Below the pieces are notes generated by a model. The model was not told where the DNA came from, did no database searches, and saw only the letters and a program-made list of their open reading frames with translations. Shown here piece by piece: positions 26,981 through 35,860 of a DNA stretch of 64,000 nt (positions are counted from its first letter, which is position 1; every line of letters starts with the position of its first letter). The position numbers and the translations under genes were made by a program. The stretch is from an uncultured Pseudomonadota bacterium (GTDB lineage: Bacteria > Pseudomonadota > Gammaproteobacteria > Steroidobacterales > Steroidobacteraceae). The stretch covers positions 1-64,000 of the forward strand of contig CAIRLC010000002.1 of the NCBI GenBank assembly GCA_903879335.1. Direction: 5' to 3'.

Positions 26981-28035
26981 TCGTGCGATCGAGCTATGCG
27001 CGCAATCTCTTCATCGATCGCGTCGTTGAGCGAATCTTCGCTGACGCCGCCGCGCAATGGGCGACCATTCAAGAACAGCGCAGGCGTCCCGTCGACACCC
27101 AATCGATCCGCGTCGGCGGCGTCCTTGGCAATGATTCCGTCAGCCTTGCCGGATTTCAGGCAGGAAGCAAAAGCCTCGGGTTCGAGACCCGACGCTTCAC
27201 CCAGCATCGCCAGCGACTCCAGATCCAGCGTTCCTTTACCGGCGAAGAACGCGAAGAAGGCATCGTGCATCGGCCAGAACAGATTCTGTTCGTTCGCGCA
27301 CAGGCTTGCTTGGGCTGCCAGTTGCGCGCCCGGATGCAACTGAGGAATGGGCAGCTGGCGATAGACGTGCTTAAGCTGCTTTGGATAACGGCTCATTGCC
27401 GCCTTGATGACGGGCTCAAGCCGGTTGCAGTACGGGCACTGAAAATCCGCGAACTCCACTAACGTAACGACGGCATCCGACGGCCCACGCGCCGGCCCAT
27501 CCGGGCTAACGTCAAGCCTCTCGCGCGGAAGGCGCCACTCGACCGAATGGCGTGCACGCAACTCACGCGCGAGATCTGCCTCCGCCTTCTGACGCGATTC
27601 TGCCATCAGGCGTTCGCGAATGACGCTTTTGACTTGCTCATAGGGCGGCGCGCTTGGTGTGGCATTGGCCTTGTAGTACGCGCGCATCTCATCGTCGGTC
27701 GGCTCTGCGGCGCTGTGCCCCGCCAGAATCTCTTCGGCGCTCTTGCCGGTCTTTTTTGCCTCGGCCGCTAAGCTGCGTTCACGGATCAGCCCATCTAAGG
27801 TCGCTTCCTTGAGCGCCTGCACGGTCGCCCGGTGGGCCAACTGCGCCCGGCGCTGGGCCTCATTGAAGTTGGCGTCTTCGCGAGCGAGATCGGCTGAGGC
27901 TTTTGCGTCGACGTCCGCGACAGAGATCGGCTGACCGTCTACCAAGGCAGCAATAGGCGCGCTCGAAGACGCTATTGAGGAAAGCGACCACGAGGCGAGG
28001 AGCCCCGCAAGGGCAACGAGGTGAGACTGACGCAT
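26977..28035 (-). CDS. SurA-N-like chaperone segment fused to a DsbA-like thioredoxin domain
   Basis: A 352-residue exported protein with a signal peptide (about 1-23). Residues 28-165 resemble the SurA/parvulin N-terminal chaperone region (IAALVDGQPISVADVDA ... TLDGLIRERSLAAEAKKTGKS ... DDEMRAYYKANA), without a PPIase domain. Residues 180-350 form a DsbA/DsbG-type thioredoxin fold: VTLVEFADFQCPYCNRLEPV with active-site C200-P-Y-C203, and a cis-proline loop GVDGTPALFLNG. DsbA-like enzymes form disulphides in the periplasm. It lies between the coiled-coil gene (20-nt gap) and the GT41 gene (ATGA overlap). With the TpsA cysteine pairs next door, it may oxidise and chaperone that substrate; this is inference. 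Confidence 0.85.
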   Translation of the reverse strand: MRQSHLVALAGLLASWSLSSIASSSAPIAALVDGQPISVADVDAKASADLAREDANFNEAQRRAQLAHRATVQALKEATLDGLIRERSLAAEAKKTGKSAEEILAGHSAAEPTDDEMRAYYKANATPSAPPYEQVKSVIRERLMAESRQKAEADLARELRARHSVEWRLPRERLDVSPDGPARGPSDAVVTLVEFADFQCPYCNRLEPVIKAAMSRYPKQLKHVYRQLPIPQLHPGAQLAAQASLCANEQNLFWPMHDAFFAFFAGKGTLDLESLAMLGEASGLEPEAFASCLKSGKADGIIAKDAADADRLGVDGTPALFLNGRPLRGGVSEDSLNDAIDEEIARIARSHE

Positions 28036-28055
28036 GAGTTGTCCGGTGAGGTCGA

Positions 28056-28715
28056 TCAGTGAGTGGCGGCGCTGGCGTCGCCAGTTGGCTTCGGTGCCTT
28101 CAGGTCTTCGATCTTGGCACGATATTCGTCAACCAGATTTTGGACTCGAGTATGCCCAATCTTGAAGAACGGCTCATTAGCGCCTGCTCGCTTTTCGTAT
28201 CGCGTCAGCGTATCCAGAGCCAGCTCCGACAATTCAGCGTTATCGCGGACGCAAGTTTCATGAGTCCGGACTTCCGCCGATAGGGTCGACTTGAGTGTGG
28301 ACCTAGCCGCTTCGCTGTCCCGCAACTGAACTGCCGTGTCATGGAGCTGCCGATTCAGTTCGTTGACGTTGCCGCGCACGCGCTCCAGATCCGCCGTGGC
28401 CTGCTGCGCTTCCCGTTGGGTACGGGCCAACTGGTCGGCGTCAACCGACCGCGCCCGCAGCGCGTCAAGTTCTGCTTTGAGCGCTTTCATTGCGTCTTGA
28501 GCAGCGGTGAGGTCTTGCTTCGCCTTGGCGGCCTCGGCTTGAGCGGCAGCTCTTTCGCTAGCCACTTGCTGCATCTGCGAAATGATTTGTTGCGTCGCCG
28601 AACCGCCTGAAGAGCCGCCCGAACGAGTGGTCTGGGCTGATGCAATCGGCGCCAACGTGATCACTGCAAGTCCCACAGCACCGCAAATAAACGATCGGTA
28701 ACGCACAATGCTCAC
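28056..28715 (-). CDS. Periplasmic coiled-coil protein of unknown function
   Basis: A 219-residue protein with a signal peptide ending near ASA (about 27). It has a long heptad-rich coiled coil (about 42-165: AAAQAEAAKAKQDLTAAQDA ... QLRDSEAARS) and a conserved-looking C-terminal piece (TCVRDNAELSELALDTLTRY, NEPFFKIGHTRVQNLVDEY). I do not know its function. It lies between the porin (stop 1 nt before this start) and the DsbA-like gene, so it is translationally coupled. A periplasm-spanning scaffold or adaptor is possible. The start is GTG and has no strong ribosome-binding site of its own, which fits coupling. A single Cys is present in the mature part. Confidence 0.75.
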   Translation of the reverse strand: MSIVRYRSFICGAVGLAVITLAPIASAQTTRSGGSSGGSATQQIISQMQQVASERAAAQAEAAKAKQDLTAAQDAMKALKAELDALRARSVDADQLARTQREAQQATADLERVRGNVNELNRQLHDTAVQLRDSEAARSTLKSTLSAEVRTHETCVRDNAELSELALDTLTRYEKRAGANEPFFKIGHTRVQNLVDEYRAKIEDLKAPKPTGDASAATH

Positions 28716-28716
28716 C

Positions 28717-30348
28717 TCAGAACCGGGCGTTCAGTTCAAGCTGAACGATATCAAGACCATAGAGGAACGGTGGCGGCAGATCGATCACGTCGCCCTTCAT
28801 ATAGCGCATTTGCGCCCAGACGTTCTTGGCCAGACCGTAGTTGCCGGTTAGGTAGTAGCCGCGGGTATTGGTGCCACCGGCATGGAAGGAGTCATCCGTC
28901 CAGGCATCCAGCACAGCGTCTGCCTGCACATACCGGTACCCCGCGATCACGCGCCATGCGCCAACGGCGCTGCCTGGATCCTTGTCGCCGTAGGCGACCT
29001 CGGCGACGTATCCACGATTGCGATCATTTTGGTTGATCCCAGTGCGGGCCAAAATCTGGTCGTGGCTATATCCAATGTTTTTGACCGCATCACCGGTGAC
29101 CACGAGGGTCTTGGCGCCGAGCGGCATTTCGTATGACGCCGACAGGTTAACCAGCCTGAATTCGGCCGCCAATCCAAACAGGTAGTTCGTCTGGGCGGGG
29201 TCATTCTGGATGTCAAACATCGTGTTGCCGTAGCGCACGAAGCCGGGCGCCGTGTAATTCAACACCGATGAGCCGGGCGTGTTGAGCTGCCCCGTCACAT
29301 GACGGAACGCGTAGTAGGCCGCTCCAAGACGGACTTTCCGTCCATCACTCCAATCGAAGCGGGCGCCGCCCTGCGCGCCCAGCATGTACTTGTTGGCGCT
29401 GTGGTTGAGGGCAACCTCTTGCATCGGGAATAAGCCGCCGGTCAGGTATACGTTGGACGAGTCGCCGTCGAACGCCGTGAGCGGATGCTGATACGAACCG
29501 GCAATACCCTCGAATGTCACGTCACGACCGTACACGAGTTCGGTCGGCGCAAACCAAGGCGATGGGATGCGGCCGGCGGAGACCGTGACTGGGGCGACGG
29601 TGCCGTCCTTCGGGGACTGCCAGCGCAAATAGGCGAGATCGAGGCCAACACCGTAGTGCGCGCCGGTTGTGCCTAGCGTCTGACTTTCCGACGAGGGATC
29701 CAGCGCGCCACCGGTCGCGAGGCGCAGGGCACCCGAAAATCCGCCCGGCAGGCTAAATTCGGCGCCTAACCGCGCGCGCAAGCGCAGTCGCGTCCGATTT
29801 GAGGTGGTGTCCAAGAAGGCGGACAAACCAGGTTTTGTGATCGACCCAGCCGCATTAATGGCCTGAAAGTCGGGGATCGTGTTGGCTTGGTTGCCCGATG
29901 GGAAGATGTCTTCCTGCGCACGTACCCGAAGATCACCCGTTACCCGCACACCAGAAATCCAATCCGGAAGCCCGGCTGGTACGCCCCAGCCTTCTTGTTT
30001 TGCCTCGGCGACCACGGCCTTAACAATCTCAGGACGCACCTCTTCGGCGACTTCCTTACGAATCTGGTCCCGAACGATTTGCGGCACGTAAGGTACACGC
30101 ACGGCGCCAGCGTCCCGCTTTTCCGCGTCCTGAGCAGACTTTTGGGCCTGATCCTGTGCCGACTTCACCAGCGATTCGGCTTGTTCGCGCGACATCACCT
30201 TTTGCTCGACAAGCGCTTGCAACAGATTCACGACGGTGTTGCGCAGCTCTTCTAGGGACTGGCGCTCCCCATCAGCGGCCCGGGCGGGCGCGCCGGCGAG
30301 AGCCAACGCGGTGGCGATGGCAACAGTCAATGCCTTGTATCGGCTCAT
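28717..30348 (-). CDS. Putative outer-membrane porin with N-terminal coiled coil
   Basis: A 543-residue protein with a signal peptide (ending ARA, about 24). A helical periplasmic region follows (about 28-120: LEELRNTVVNLLQALVEQKV, SREQAESLVKSAQ, VPYVPQIVRDQIRKEVAEEV), then a beta-barrel (about 135-543) with alternating aromatic strands, ending in ELNARF with a terminal Phe. This layout matches the 'putative porin' family in which a coiled coil precedes the barrel. The ribosome-binding site TTAGGGGAA sits just before the ATG. It is the first gene of a four-gene operon facing the tps operon. It could be a partner of the TonB-like protein or an anchoring channel; the substrate is unknown. Confidence 0.8.
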   Translation of the reverse strand: MSRYKALTVAIATALALAGAPARAADGERQSLEELRNTVVNLLQALVEQKVMSREQAESLVKSAQDQAQKSAQDAEKRDAGAVRVPYVPQIVRDQIRKEVAEEVRPEIVKAVVAEAKQEGWGVPAGLPDWISGVRVTGDLRVRAQEDIFPSGNQANTIPDFQAINAAGSITKPGLSAFLDTTSNRTRLRLRARLGAEFSLPGGFSGALRLATGGALDPSSESQTLGTTGAHYGVGLDLAYLRWQSPKDGTVAPVTVSAGRIPSPWFAPTELVYGRDVTFEGIAGSYQHPLTAFDGDSSNVYLTGGLFPMQEVALNHSANKYMLGAQGGARFDWSDGRKVRLGAAYYAFRHVTGQLNTPGSSVLNYTAPGFVRYGNTMFDIQNDPAQTNYLFGLAAEFRLVNLSASYEMPLGAKTLVVTGDAVKNIGYSHDQILARTGINQNDRNRGYVAEVAYGDKDPGSAVGAWRVIAGYRYVQADAVLDAWTDDSFHAGGTNTRGYYLTGNYGLAKNVWAQMRYMKGDVIDLPPPFLYGLDIVQLELNARF

Positions 30349-30572
30349 AATTCTATTCTTCCCCTAACGTTCGCGATCGCCAAGATCTTGTCTCCAAAGG
30401 ACCTGGGCGAATGAATGGGTCGAACGGCAGCCGTGACGAGCACGGTCGCATTCAGACCACGAAGAGTAAGTTCATAAGGTGATTCTTTTATGACATCGGG
30501 GCGTTCCGACGTGCCGTTCACAGGGTTCGGGGTATCCTGCCCATCAAATTAGGGATCCGCTGGGGAGCCGCC

Positions 30573-30947
30573 ATGTCCAACCCCGTAGTTACGATTTACC
30601 ATAATCCCGCCTGTGGAACGTCTCGAAACGTCCTGGCGTTTCTTCAGAACGCTGGGCAGGATCCAACGATCATTGAGTACCTCAAGGAGCCCCCGGATCG
30701 AGCGACGCTCATTGAATTAATCCAGCGTATGGGGATCCCGGTTCGAGCGCTACTGCGCGAAAAGGGCACGCCCTACGCCGATCTCGGCCTCGCCGACACG
30801 ACCCTACCGGATGAGGTTTTGCTCGACCGCATGTTGGAGCACCCGATTCTGATCAACCGCCCCATCGTCGTGACTCCCACCGCCGTGCGCTTATGCCGGC
30901 CGTCGGAGACCGTGTTGGAGCTGATCGCGACGCTGGACGCCCCGTAA
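30573..30947 (+). CDS. arsC: Arsenate reductase, glutaredoxin-coupled ArsC type
   Basis: A 124-residue protein with the ArsC/Spx-like fold. HNPACGTSRN carries the catalytic Cys14, EYLKEPPDRATLIELIQRMG and the C-terminal ILINRPIVVTPTAVRLCRPSE carry the arginines that bind arsenate. It reduces As(V) to As(III) with glutathione/glutaredoxin. It is unrelated in fold to the second arsenate reductase at 56679-57173. It starts downstream of a 224-bp gap and is followed after 4 nt by an HPP membrane protein. No arsenite pump is adjacent here, so it may depend on the acr3 gene elsewhere in the window or have a different substrate. Confidence 0.92.
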   Translation: MSNPVVTIYHNPACGTSRNVLAFLQNAGQDPTIIEYLKEPPDRATLIELIQRMGIPVRALLREKGTPYADLGLADTTLPDEVLLDRMLEHPILINRPIVVTPTAVRLCRPSETVLELIATLDAP

Positions 30948-30951
30948 ACCC

Positions 30952-31656
30952 ATGCGAATGAACGGTCTGATTCCGCCAGCCTTACCGGGAGCGAGTCCGA
31001 AAGGATGGGGGCTGGCCGCTGTCGGCGCCCTCGTCGGGATTTCAATGACCGGGCTCCTCACCGGGGTCGTGGCGGGCAGCGATTGGCGGGCGCCGCTCTT
31101 GATGGCTCCGCTGGCCGCATCGTCCGTGCTGCTCTTTGGCTTCCCTGCGAGTCCCATGGCCCGACCTTGGGCCATCATTGTCGGGCATGTCGTTTCTGCA
31201 CTAGTCGGTGTGGTCGTCGCCCACCTGATCCCAAACCTGATTTTCGCTTCCGGCCTCGCCGTCGCGCTCGCCATTCTGGCGATGGCAGCAACCCGAAGCA
31301 TGCATCCACCCGGCGGGTCTACCGCGTTGATTGCTGTGCTGGGCGGCCCCGGCGTCAAAACGGCAGCCTATAGCTATGCTTTGCTGCCGGTCGGCGTGAA
31401 CACCGTTCTGCTGGTCGGAATCGGCTGGCTATTTCACCGCTGGGTGTCAGGGCATTCCTATCCTCACGCCTCGCTATCGACAGCGCCTGCGCCGGCTTCG
31501 GCCTCTGAGATTGGGATTTGGACTGAGGACATCGAAGCGGTGATCGCCCGCTATGGGGACATCCTGGACATCGACCGCTCTGAAGTTGAAATCTTGGTGC
31601 GCGAGGCTGAGCGAGCGGCGCGACTACGGCGCGGATCACCAACCTTCCCGGCCTGA
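30952..31656 (+). CDS. HPP family membrane protein with CBS-like tail region
   Basis: A 234-residue protein with about four membrane helices between residues 20 and 160. The signature SMHPPGGSTALIAV, which names the HPP family, is in the third hydrophobic region. The C-terminal ~60 residues are hydrophilic (DIEAVIARYGDILDIDRSEVEILV). Some HPP proteins are implicated in nitrite transport in plastids and cyanobacteria; the bacterial function is otherwise unclear. It follows arsC by 4 nt and probably shares its transcript. Pirin follows 36 nt later. Confidence 0.85.
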   Translation: MRMNGLIPPALPGASPKGWGLAAVGALVGISMTGLLTGVVAGSDWRAPLLMAPLAASSVLLFGFPASPMARPWAIIVGHVVSALVGVVVAHLIPNLIFASGLAVALAILAMAATRSMHPPGGSTALIAVLGGPGVKTAAYSYALLPVGVNTVLLVGIGWLFHRWVSGHSYPHASLSTAPAPASASEIGIWTEDIEAVIARYGDILDIDRSEVEILVREAERAARLRRGSPTFPA

Positions 31657-31692
31657 TGCGGTAATCTTGCCGCCTGCTGAAGGATCAAACGC

Positions 31693-32535
31693 ATGGCCAA
31701 ACGTACCGTCATCCAGATTTTGACCGGCCGCCCGACCTCCGATGGCGGCGGCGTCCGGTTGGTTCGGGTCATTACACCCGAGAGCAAATTGGACCCATTC
31801 CTGATGTTGGATGAGTTCGATTCTGACGAACCGAACGATTACATCGCCGGATTCCCGTCCCATCCACACCGTGGATTTGAGACGGTGACTTATATGTTGG
31901 ACGGTCATTTGTTGCATGAAGATCATCTCGGCAATCGGGGCGATCTTGTTGCCGGTGGCGTTCAGTGGATGACCGCTGGGCGAGGCATTATTCATTCCGA
32001 AATGCCGCAACAGATCGCCGGCCGCATGCGGGGCTTCCAGCTGTGGCTGAATCTGCCCGCGCGGGACAAGATGAAGCCTGCCGGCTATCGTGATTTGGAT
32101 CCCGAGGAAATCCCGCACGTCCGCTTAGGTGACTCAGAAGTCACCGTGGTTGCGGGCACCTTCCACTCCGACGGCATTGATCCCGTATCAGGACCGGTTG
32201 TCGGTGGAGCCACAGACCCCCTGTACTTGGACCTTGCAATACGCCCGGGCGCGACGATACCGGTCGGCATTCCATCAGGCCATACCGCACTTGTGTACGT
32301 TTTCGAAGGAGGCGTCGAAATCAATGGACAGCGGGTCGCCAAAGGCTCTTTAGGTCACCTCAGTGACGGCGATTCGGTGGACATTACGGCCGGATCAGAG
32401 TCTGGTCGTGTGCTCTTGCTTGCCGCGCGACCGCTGCGGGAACCCGTCGTGAGCTATGGACCATTCGTGATGAATACGGTGGCCGAAATCGAACAAGCGC
32501 TGCGCGACTTTCGCAGCGGCCAGTTGACGGAATAA
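31693..32535 (+). CDS. Pirin family bicupin protein
   Basis: A 280-residue protein. The N-terminal cupin has the metal-binding pattern [18 protein letters not shown] and [10 protein letters not shown], and FQLWLNLP is typical of pirins. The second cupin follows ([16 protein letters not shown]). Bacterial pirins such as YhhW bind a metal and show quercetin dioxygenase activity or act as regulators, so the precise role is open. It stands between the HPP gene and mnmG, and mnmG starts 14 nt after its stop. Confidence 0.92.
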   Translation: MAKRTVIQILTGRPTSDGGGVRLVRVITPESKLDPFLMLDEFDSDEPNDYIAGFPSHPHRGFETVTYMLDGHLLHEDHLGNRGDLVAGGVQWMTAGRGIIHSEMPQQIAGRMRGFQLWLNLPARDKMKPAGYRDLDPEEIPHVRLGDSEVTVVAGTFHSDGIDPVSGPVVGGATDPLYLDLAIRPGATIPVGIPSGHTALVYVFEGGVEINGQRVAKGSLGHLSDGDSVDITAGSESGRVLLLAARPLREPVVSYGPFVMNTVAEIEQALRDFRSGQLTE

Positions 32536-32549
32536 GTGGACCGGTAGCA

Positions 32550-34283
32550 ATGCGGTATCCCGATCAGTTTGACGTGTTGGTGGTGGGTGGCGGACATGCT
32601 GGCACCGAAGCGGCGCTTGCGGCAGCCCGAGCCGGCGCTCGTACGCTATTGGTCACCCAGAGCGTGGAAACCATTGGTGCGATGAGTTGCAATCCCGCGA
32701 TAGGCGGCATTGGCAAGAGCCACTTGGTGCGAGAAATTGATGCGCTTGGTGGCGCTATGGCACAGGCTGCAGATCGAGCAGCGATTCAATTGCGCGTCTT
32801 GAACGCGAGTAAGGGGCCCGCGGTTCGCGCGACGCGTGCCCAGGCGGATCGTCAACTCTATCGTCGCGCTGTACGTGCAGCAGTTGAAAACCAGCCTGGA
32901 CTGGCCGTTTTTCAAGGAGAGGCAGCGGATCTACGGATCGAATCGGGGCGCATTGCGGGACTCGTCACCGCGACCGGCATCCAATTCTCGGCCGCCGCCG
33001 TGGTGTTAACGACCGGCACTTTTTTGGCTGGCAAGATTCATGTGGGGCTCGAGCGGACGAGCGGTGGCCGTGCAGGGGAGCCGCCCTCCCAACGTCTTGC
33101 CGATTGTTTGCGTGAGCTGATGCCCCGCGTTGGTCGACTGAAGACGGGTACGCCGCCACGAATCGATGCTCGGACTGTCGATTTCTCGGTGATGGATATT
33201 CAGCCGAGTGATGAGCCCTTACCCGTTCTCTCTTATCTTGGGTCGGTTGCGGACCATCCGCGCCAAGTGCCCTGCCACATCACCGCAACGAGCGAGCGCA
33301 CGCACGACATTATTCGGGCGGGTATAGACCGCTCACCTTTATTTACCGGAGTCATTGAGGGACGTGGCCCTCGATATTGCCCCTCAATCGAAGACAAAGT
33401 CGTGCGATTCGCGCAGCGAACGTCACACCAAATTTTCGTCGAGCCCGAGGGACTGGATACGCACGAGCTGTATCCCAATGGGATCTCCACGAGCTTGCCG
33501 TTTGATGTCCAATTGGATCTTGTGCGCAGCATTCGCGGCTTTGAGCGTGCTCACATCACGCGCCCGGGCTATGCCATCGAATACGATTTCTTTGATCCTC
33601 GAGATCTAGAATTTTCCTTGGAAACCCGTGCCCTACCCGGCCTGTATCTCGCCGGTCAAATTAATGGCACGACCGGTTATGAAGAAGCTGGTGCGCAGGG
33701 CTTACTCGCCGGTTTGAATGCGGCGCGCGCGACGCGCGGTCTATCGCCGTGGTGCCCGAAGCGTTCAGAGGCTTACATTGGCGTCATGATTGATGATCTG
33801 GTGACACGTGGAGCGCCAGAGCCGTACCGGATGTTTACGAGTCGCGCGGAATATCGCCTCAGCCTGCGTGAAGACAACGCTGATCATAGGCTGACGCCGA
33901 TTGGTCGTGAGATGGGACTCGTCAACGATGCGCGCTGGCATTTCTTTGAGCGCAAACGTGCCGCGATTACCGCGGGCGGCGCATCTCCGGATGATGACCG
34001 TGAATTTGCGGAGCAAGTGACGCTCGCGCTCGACGTTGAGCGTAAGTACGCCGGATATTTAGCACGGCAAGAAGCTGAAGTTGAGCGCCTCGAAAGGCAT
34101 GAATCGACAGAGTTTCCGTCTGCATTTGATTTTCAACAGGTACGTGGCCTGTCGAGCGAAATTCGGGAACGCCTCGAAGAAGTACGACCACGCACGCTGG
34201 GCCAAGCAGGACGAATTCCAGGCCTGACGCCGGTGGCTATTTCTTTATTGCTCGTTCATCTCAAGAAAACTGGCCGCGTCTGA
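32550..34283 (+). CDS. mnmG: tRNA uridine-5-carboxymethylaminomethyl modification enzyme MnmG, unusually short
   Basis: A 577-residue protein. FAD-binding [10 protein letters not shown], then [20 protein letters not shown] with C47, [27 protein letters not shown] with the second conserved Cys, YDFFDPRDL and [15 protein letters not shown] are all present. MnmG with MnmE modifies wobble uridine of tRNAs. E. coli MnmG is 629 residues. The ~50-residue difference lies in one place, between [11 protein letters not shown] and [14 protein letters not shown] (around 33930-34070, residues about 461-510), where the usual helical linker is much reduced while the frame stays open. The C-terminal MnmE-binding region ([33 protein letters not shown]) is intact. 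It overlaps the next gene by 1 nt (TGATG). Confidence 0.93.
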   Translation: MRYPDQFDVLVVGGGHAGTEAALAAARAGARTLLVTQSVETIGAMSCNPAIGGIGKSHLVREIDALGGAMAQAADRAAIQLRVLNASKGPAVRATRAQADRQLYRRAVRAAVENQPGLAVFQGEAADLRIESGRIAGLVTATGIQFSAAAVVLTTGTFLAGKIHVGLERTSGGRAGEPPSQRLADCLRELMPRVGRLKTGTPPRIDARTVDFSVMDIQPSDEPLPVLSYLGSVADHPRQVPCHITATSERTHDIIRAGIDRSPLFTGVIEGRGPRYCPSIEDKVVRFAQRTSHQIFVEPEGLDTHELYPNGISTSLPFDVQLDLVRSIRGFERAHITRPGYAIEYDFFDPRDLEFSLETRALPGLYLAGQINGTTGYEEAGAQGLLAGLNAARATRGLSPWCPKRSEAYIGVMIDDLVTRGAPEPYRMFTSRAEYRLSLREDNADHRLTPIGREMGLVNDARWHFFERKRAAITAGGASPDDDREFAEQVTLALDVERKYAGYLARQEAEVERLERHESTEFPSAFDFQQVRGLSSEIRERLEEVRPRTLGQAGRIPGLTPVAISLLLVHLKKTGRV

Positions 34284-35860
34284 TGCATAGAGCGCGCTGC
34301 GCGGGTCGCTTCGCAGTGCTCCTCGCGCTACTGGGATTGGTTGCCTGCGCGCGAGCGCCCGCGCCAACGAATACCTTGCGTCGTGGTAATGGCCCTGAGC
34401 CGGACTCACTGGATCCGGCACTGGCGCGCACCGATTCTGCTGCAACGATATTGCGGGACACTTATGAGGGCCTAACGGCGCTCGATGCCCAGGCAATCCC
34501 GAAGCCTGCGGCGGCGTCATCTTGGTCCGTGAGCGCCGATGGTCGCACGATCACTTATACCTTGCGCTCGGGTGCCCGTTGGTCGAACGGTGACGCATTG
34601 ACTGCCGAAGATTTTGTGCTCAGTTGGCGTCGACTCGTTGATCCGTCGACTGGATCCCAATACGCCGAGGTTCTGGCGCCGATCGAGAATGCAGCCGATA
34701 TCGTTGAGGGGCACCAACCGCCCGAGAAACTTGGGGTTGAGGCGCCGAATCCCGCGACGCTAGTCGTCCACCTTCGCGCGCCGACGGTCTATTTCACGGC
34801 TCTGACAGCACACTGGAGCACGTACCCTACGTATCACGGCAAAGCGCCGGCGGCGCCGGGTGCCGCCATCACGAATGGCGCTTACCGGCCGATGACTTGG
34901 GTGGTTGGCTCTCAGGTCACAGCCCAACGCAATCCCAATTACTGGGACTCGCCCGCCGTATCGATCGCCGAAGTGCGTTACGTTCAGGTGCCGGATCCTC
35001 GCGACGAGTATTCCCGCTATCGCGGCGGTGAGTTGGATACCACCTATGCATTACCACCGGCGGCCTGGCCTGAACTGAGCGCACGGCATGGAGATCAACT
35101 GCATCGCGGGCCGCAGTTGGGTCTCTACTTTTATGGCTTTAATCTGCGAAAACCACCGTTTCGTGATGCGCCGCTGCTGCGGCAAGCGCTGGCAATGGCC
35201 ATTGATCGTGACCGGTTGGTGTCAATGGTCACGGCACTGGGCGAATCACCGGCCTATGGCTGGGTGCCGGACGGGATCGCTAATTACACCCCGCAGAGAT
35301 TTGATTGGAGTGGCCTAACGACCACTGCTCGGCGCGACGAGGCGCGTCGGTTGTTTGCGAAGGCGGGCTACGACGCGGCACATCCGTTGCGCCTCCAGCT
35401 GCGCTACCCGACGGGCGCCACGCATGAAAAGTTAGCGTTGGCCGTCGCCGCGATGTGGCATGAAACACTGGGTGTCGACGTCGTTCCCGTAGGCGAGGAA
35501 TTTAGGTCTTTGCTCGAGTCGATCAATCGAGGCGAAGCGGTGCTGTTTCGTTCGAGTTGGATCGGTGATTACAACGACGCATACACCTTCGCCTCCGTAC
35601 TGCGTTCGGATTTTGGGATCAATCTTGTGCATTACGAGAACCCGGCTTACGACCATCTACTGGACGACGCTGAGTCAACAGCTGATCCGAAAAAACGGCG
35701 CGAGCGATTGGAATTGGCCGAACGGTTAGCGCTGGCCGATGTGCCGCTCATTCCACTCTACTTCTACATCACAAAACATTTGGTTGCGCCGCGGGTCCAC
35801 GGATGGACGGATAACGTGATGAACGTGGTGTACAGCAAAGATCTGTCGTTACAGCCATGA
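34283..35860 (+). CDS. Peptide-binding lipoprotein, OppA/SBP_bac_5 family
   Basis: A 525-residue protein with a lipoprotein signal (LLGLVACARA, acylated Cys at about 22). The family N-terminus is LRRGNGPEPDSLDPALARTD, followed by YEGLTAL, WSNGDALTAEDFVLSWRRLVDP, ITNGAYRP and RNPNYWD, and late in the protein SWIGDYNDAYTF and LIPLYFY. These are marks of oligopeptide-binding OppA/MppA. No permease or ATPase genes are adjacent, so it is an orphan binding protein. It could feed a distant Opp/Dpp transporter or act in murein-peptide recycling. It is coupled to mnmG upstream (1-nt overlap) and to the next gene (ATGA overlap). Confidence 0.9.
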   Translation: MHRARCAGRFAVLLALLGLVACARAPAPTNTLRRGNGPEPDSLDPALARTDSAATILRDTYEGLTALDAQAIPKPAAASSWSVSADGRTITYTLRSGARWSNGDALTAEDFVLSWRRLVDPSTGSQYAEVLAPIENAADIVEGHQPPEKLGVEAPNPATLVVHLRAPTVYFTALTAHWSTYPTYHGKAPAAPGAAITNGAYRPMTWVVGSQVTAQRNPNYWDSPAVSIAEVRYVQVPDPRDEYSRYRGGELDTTYALPPAAWPELSARHGDQLHRGPQLGLYFYGFNLRKPPFRDAPLLRQALAMAIDRDRLVSMVTALGESPAYGWVPDGIANYTPQRFDWSGLTTTARRDEARRLFAKAGYDAAHPLRLQLRYPTGATHEKLALAVAAMWHETLGVDVVPVGEEFRSLLESINRGEAVLFRSSWIGDYNDAYTFASVLRSDFGINLVHYENPAYDHLLDDAESTADPKKRRERLELAERLALADVPLIPLYFYITKHLVAPRVHGWTDNVMNVVYSKDLSLQP

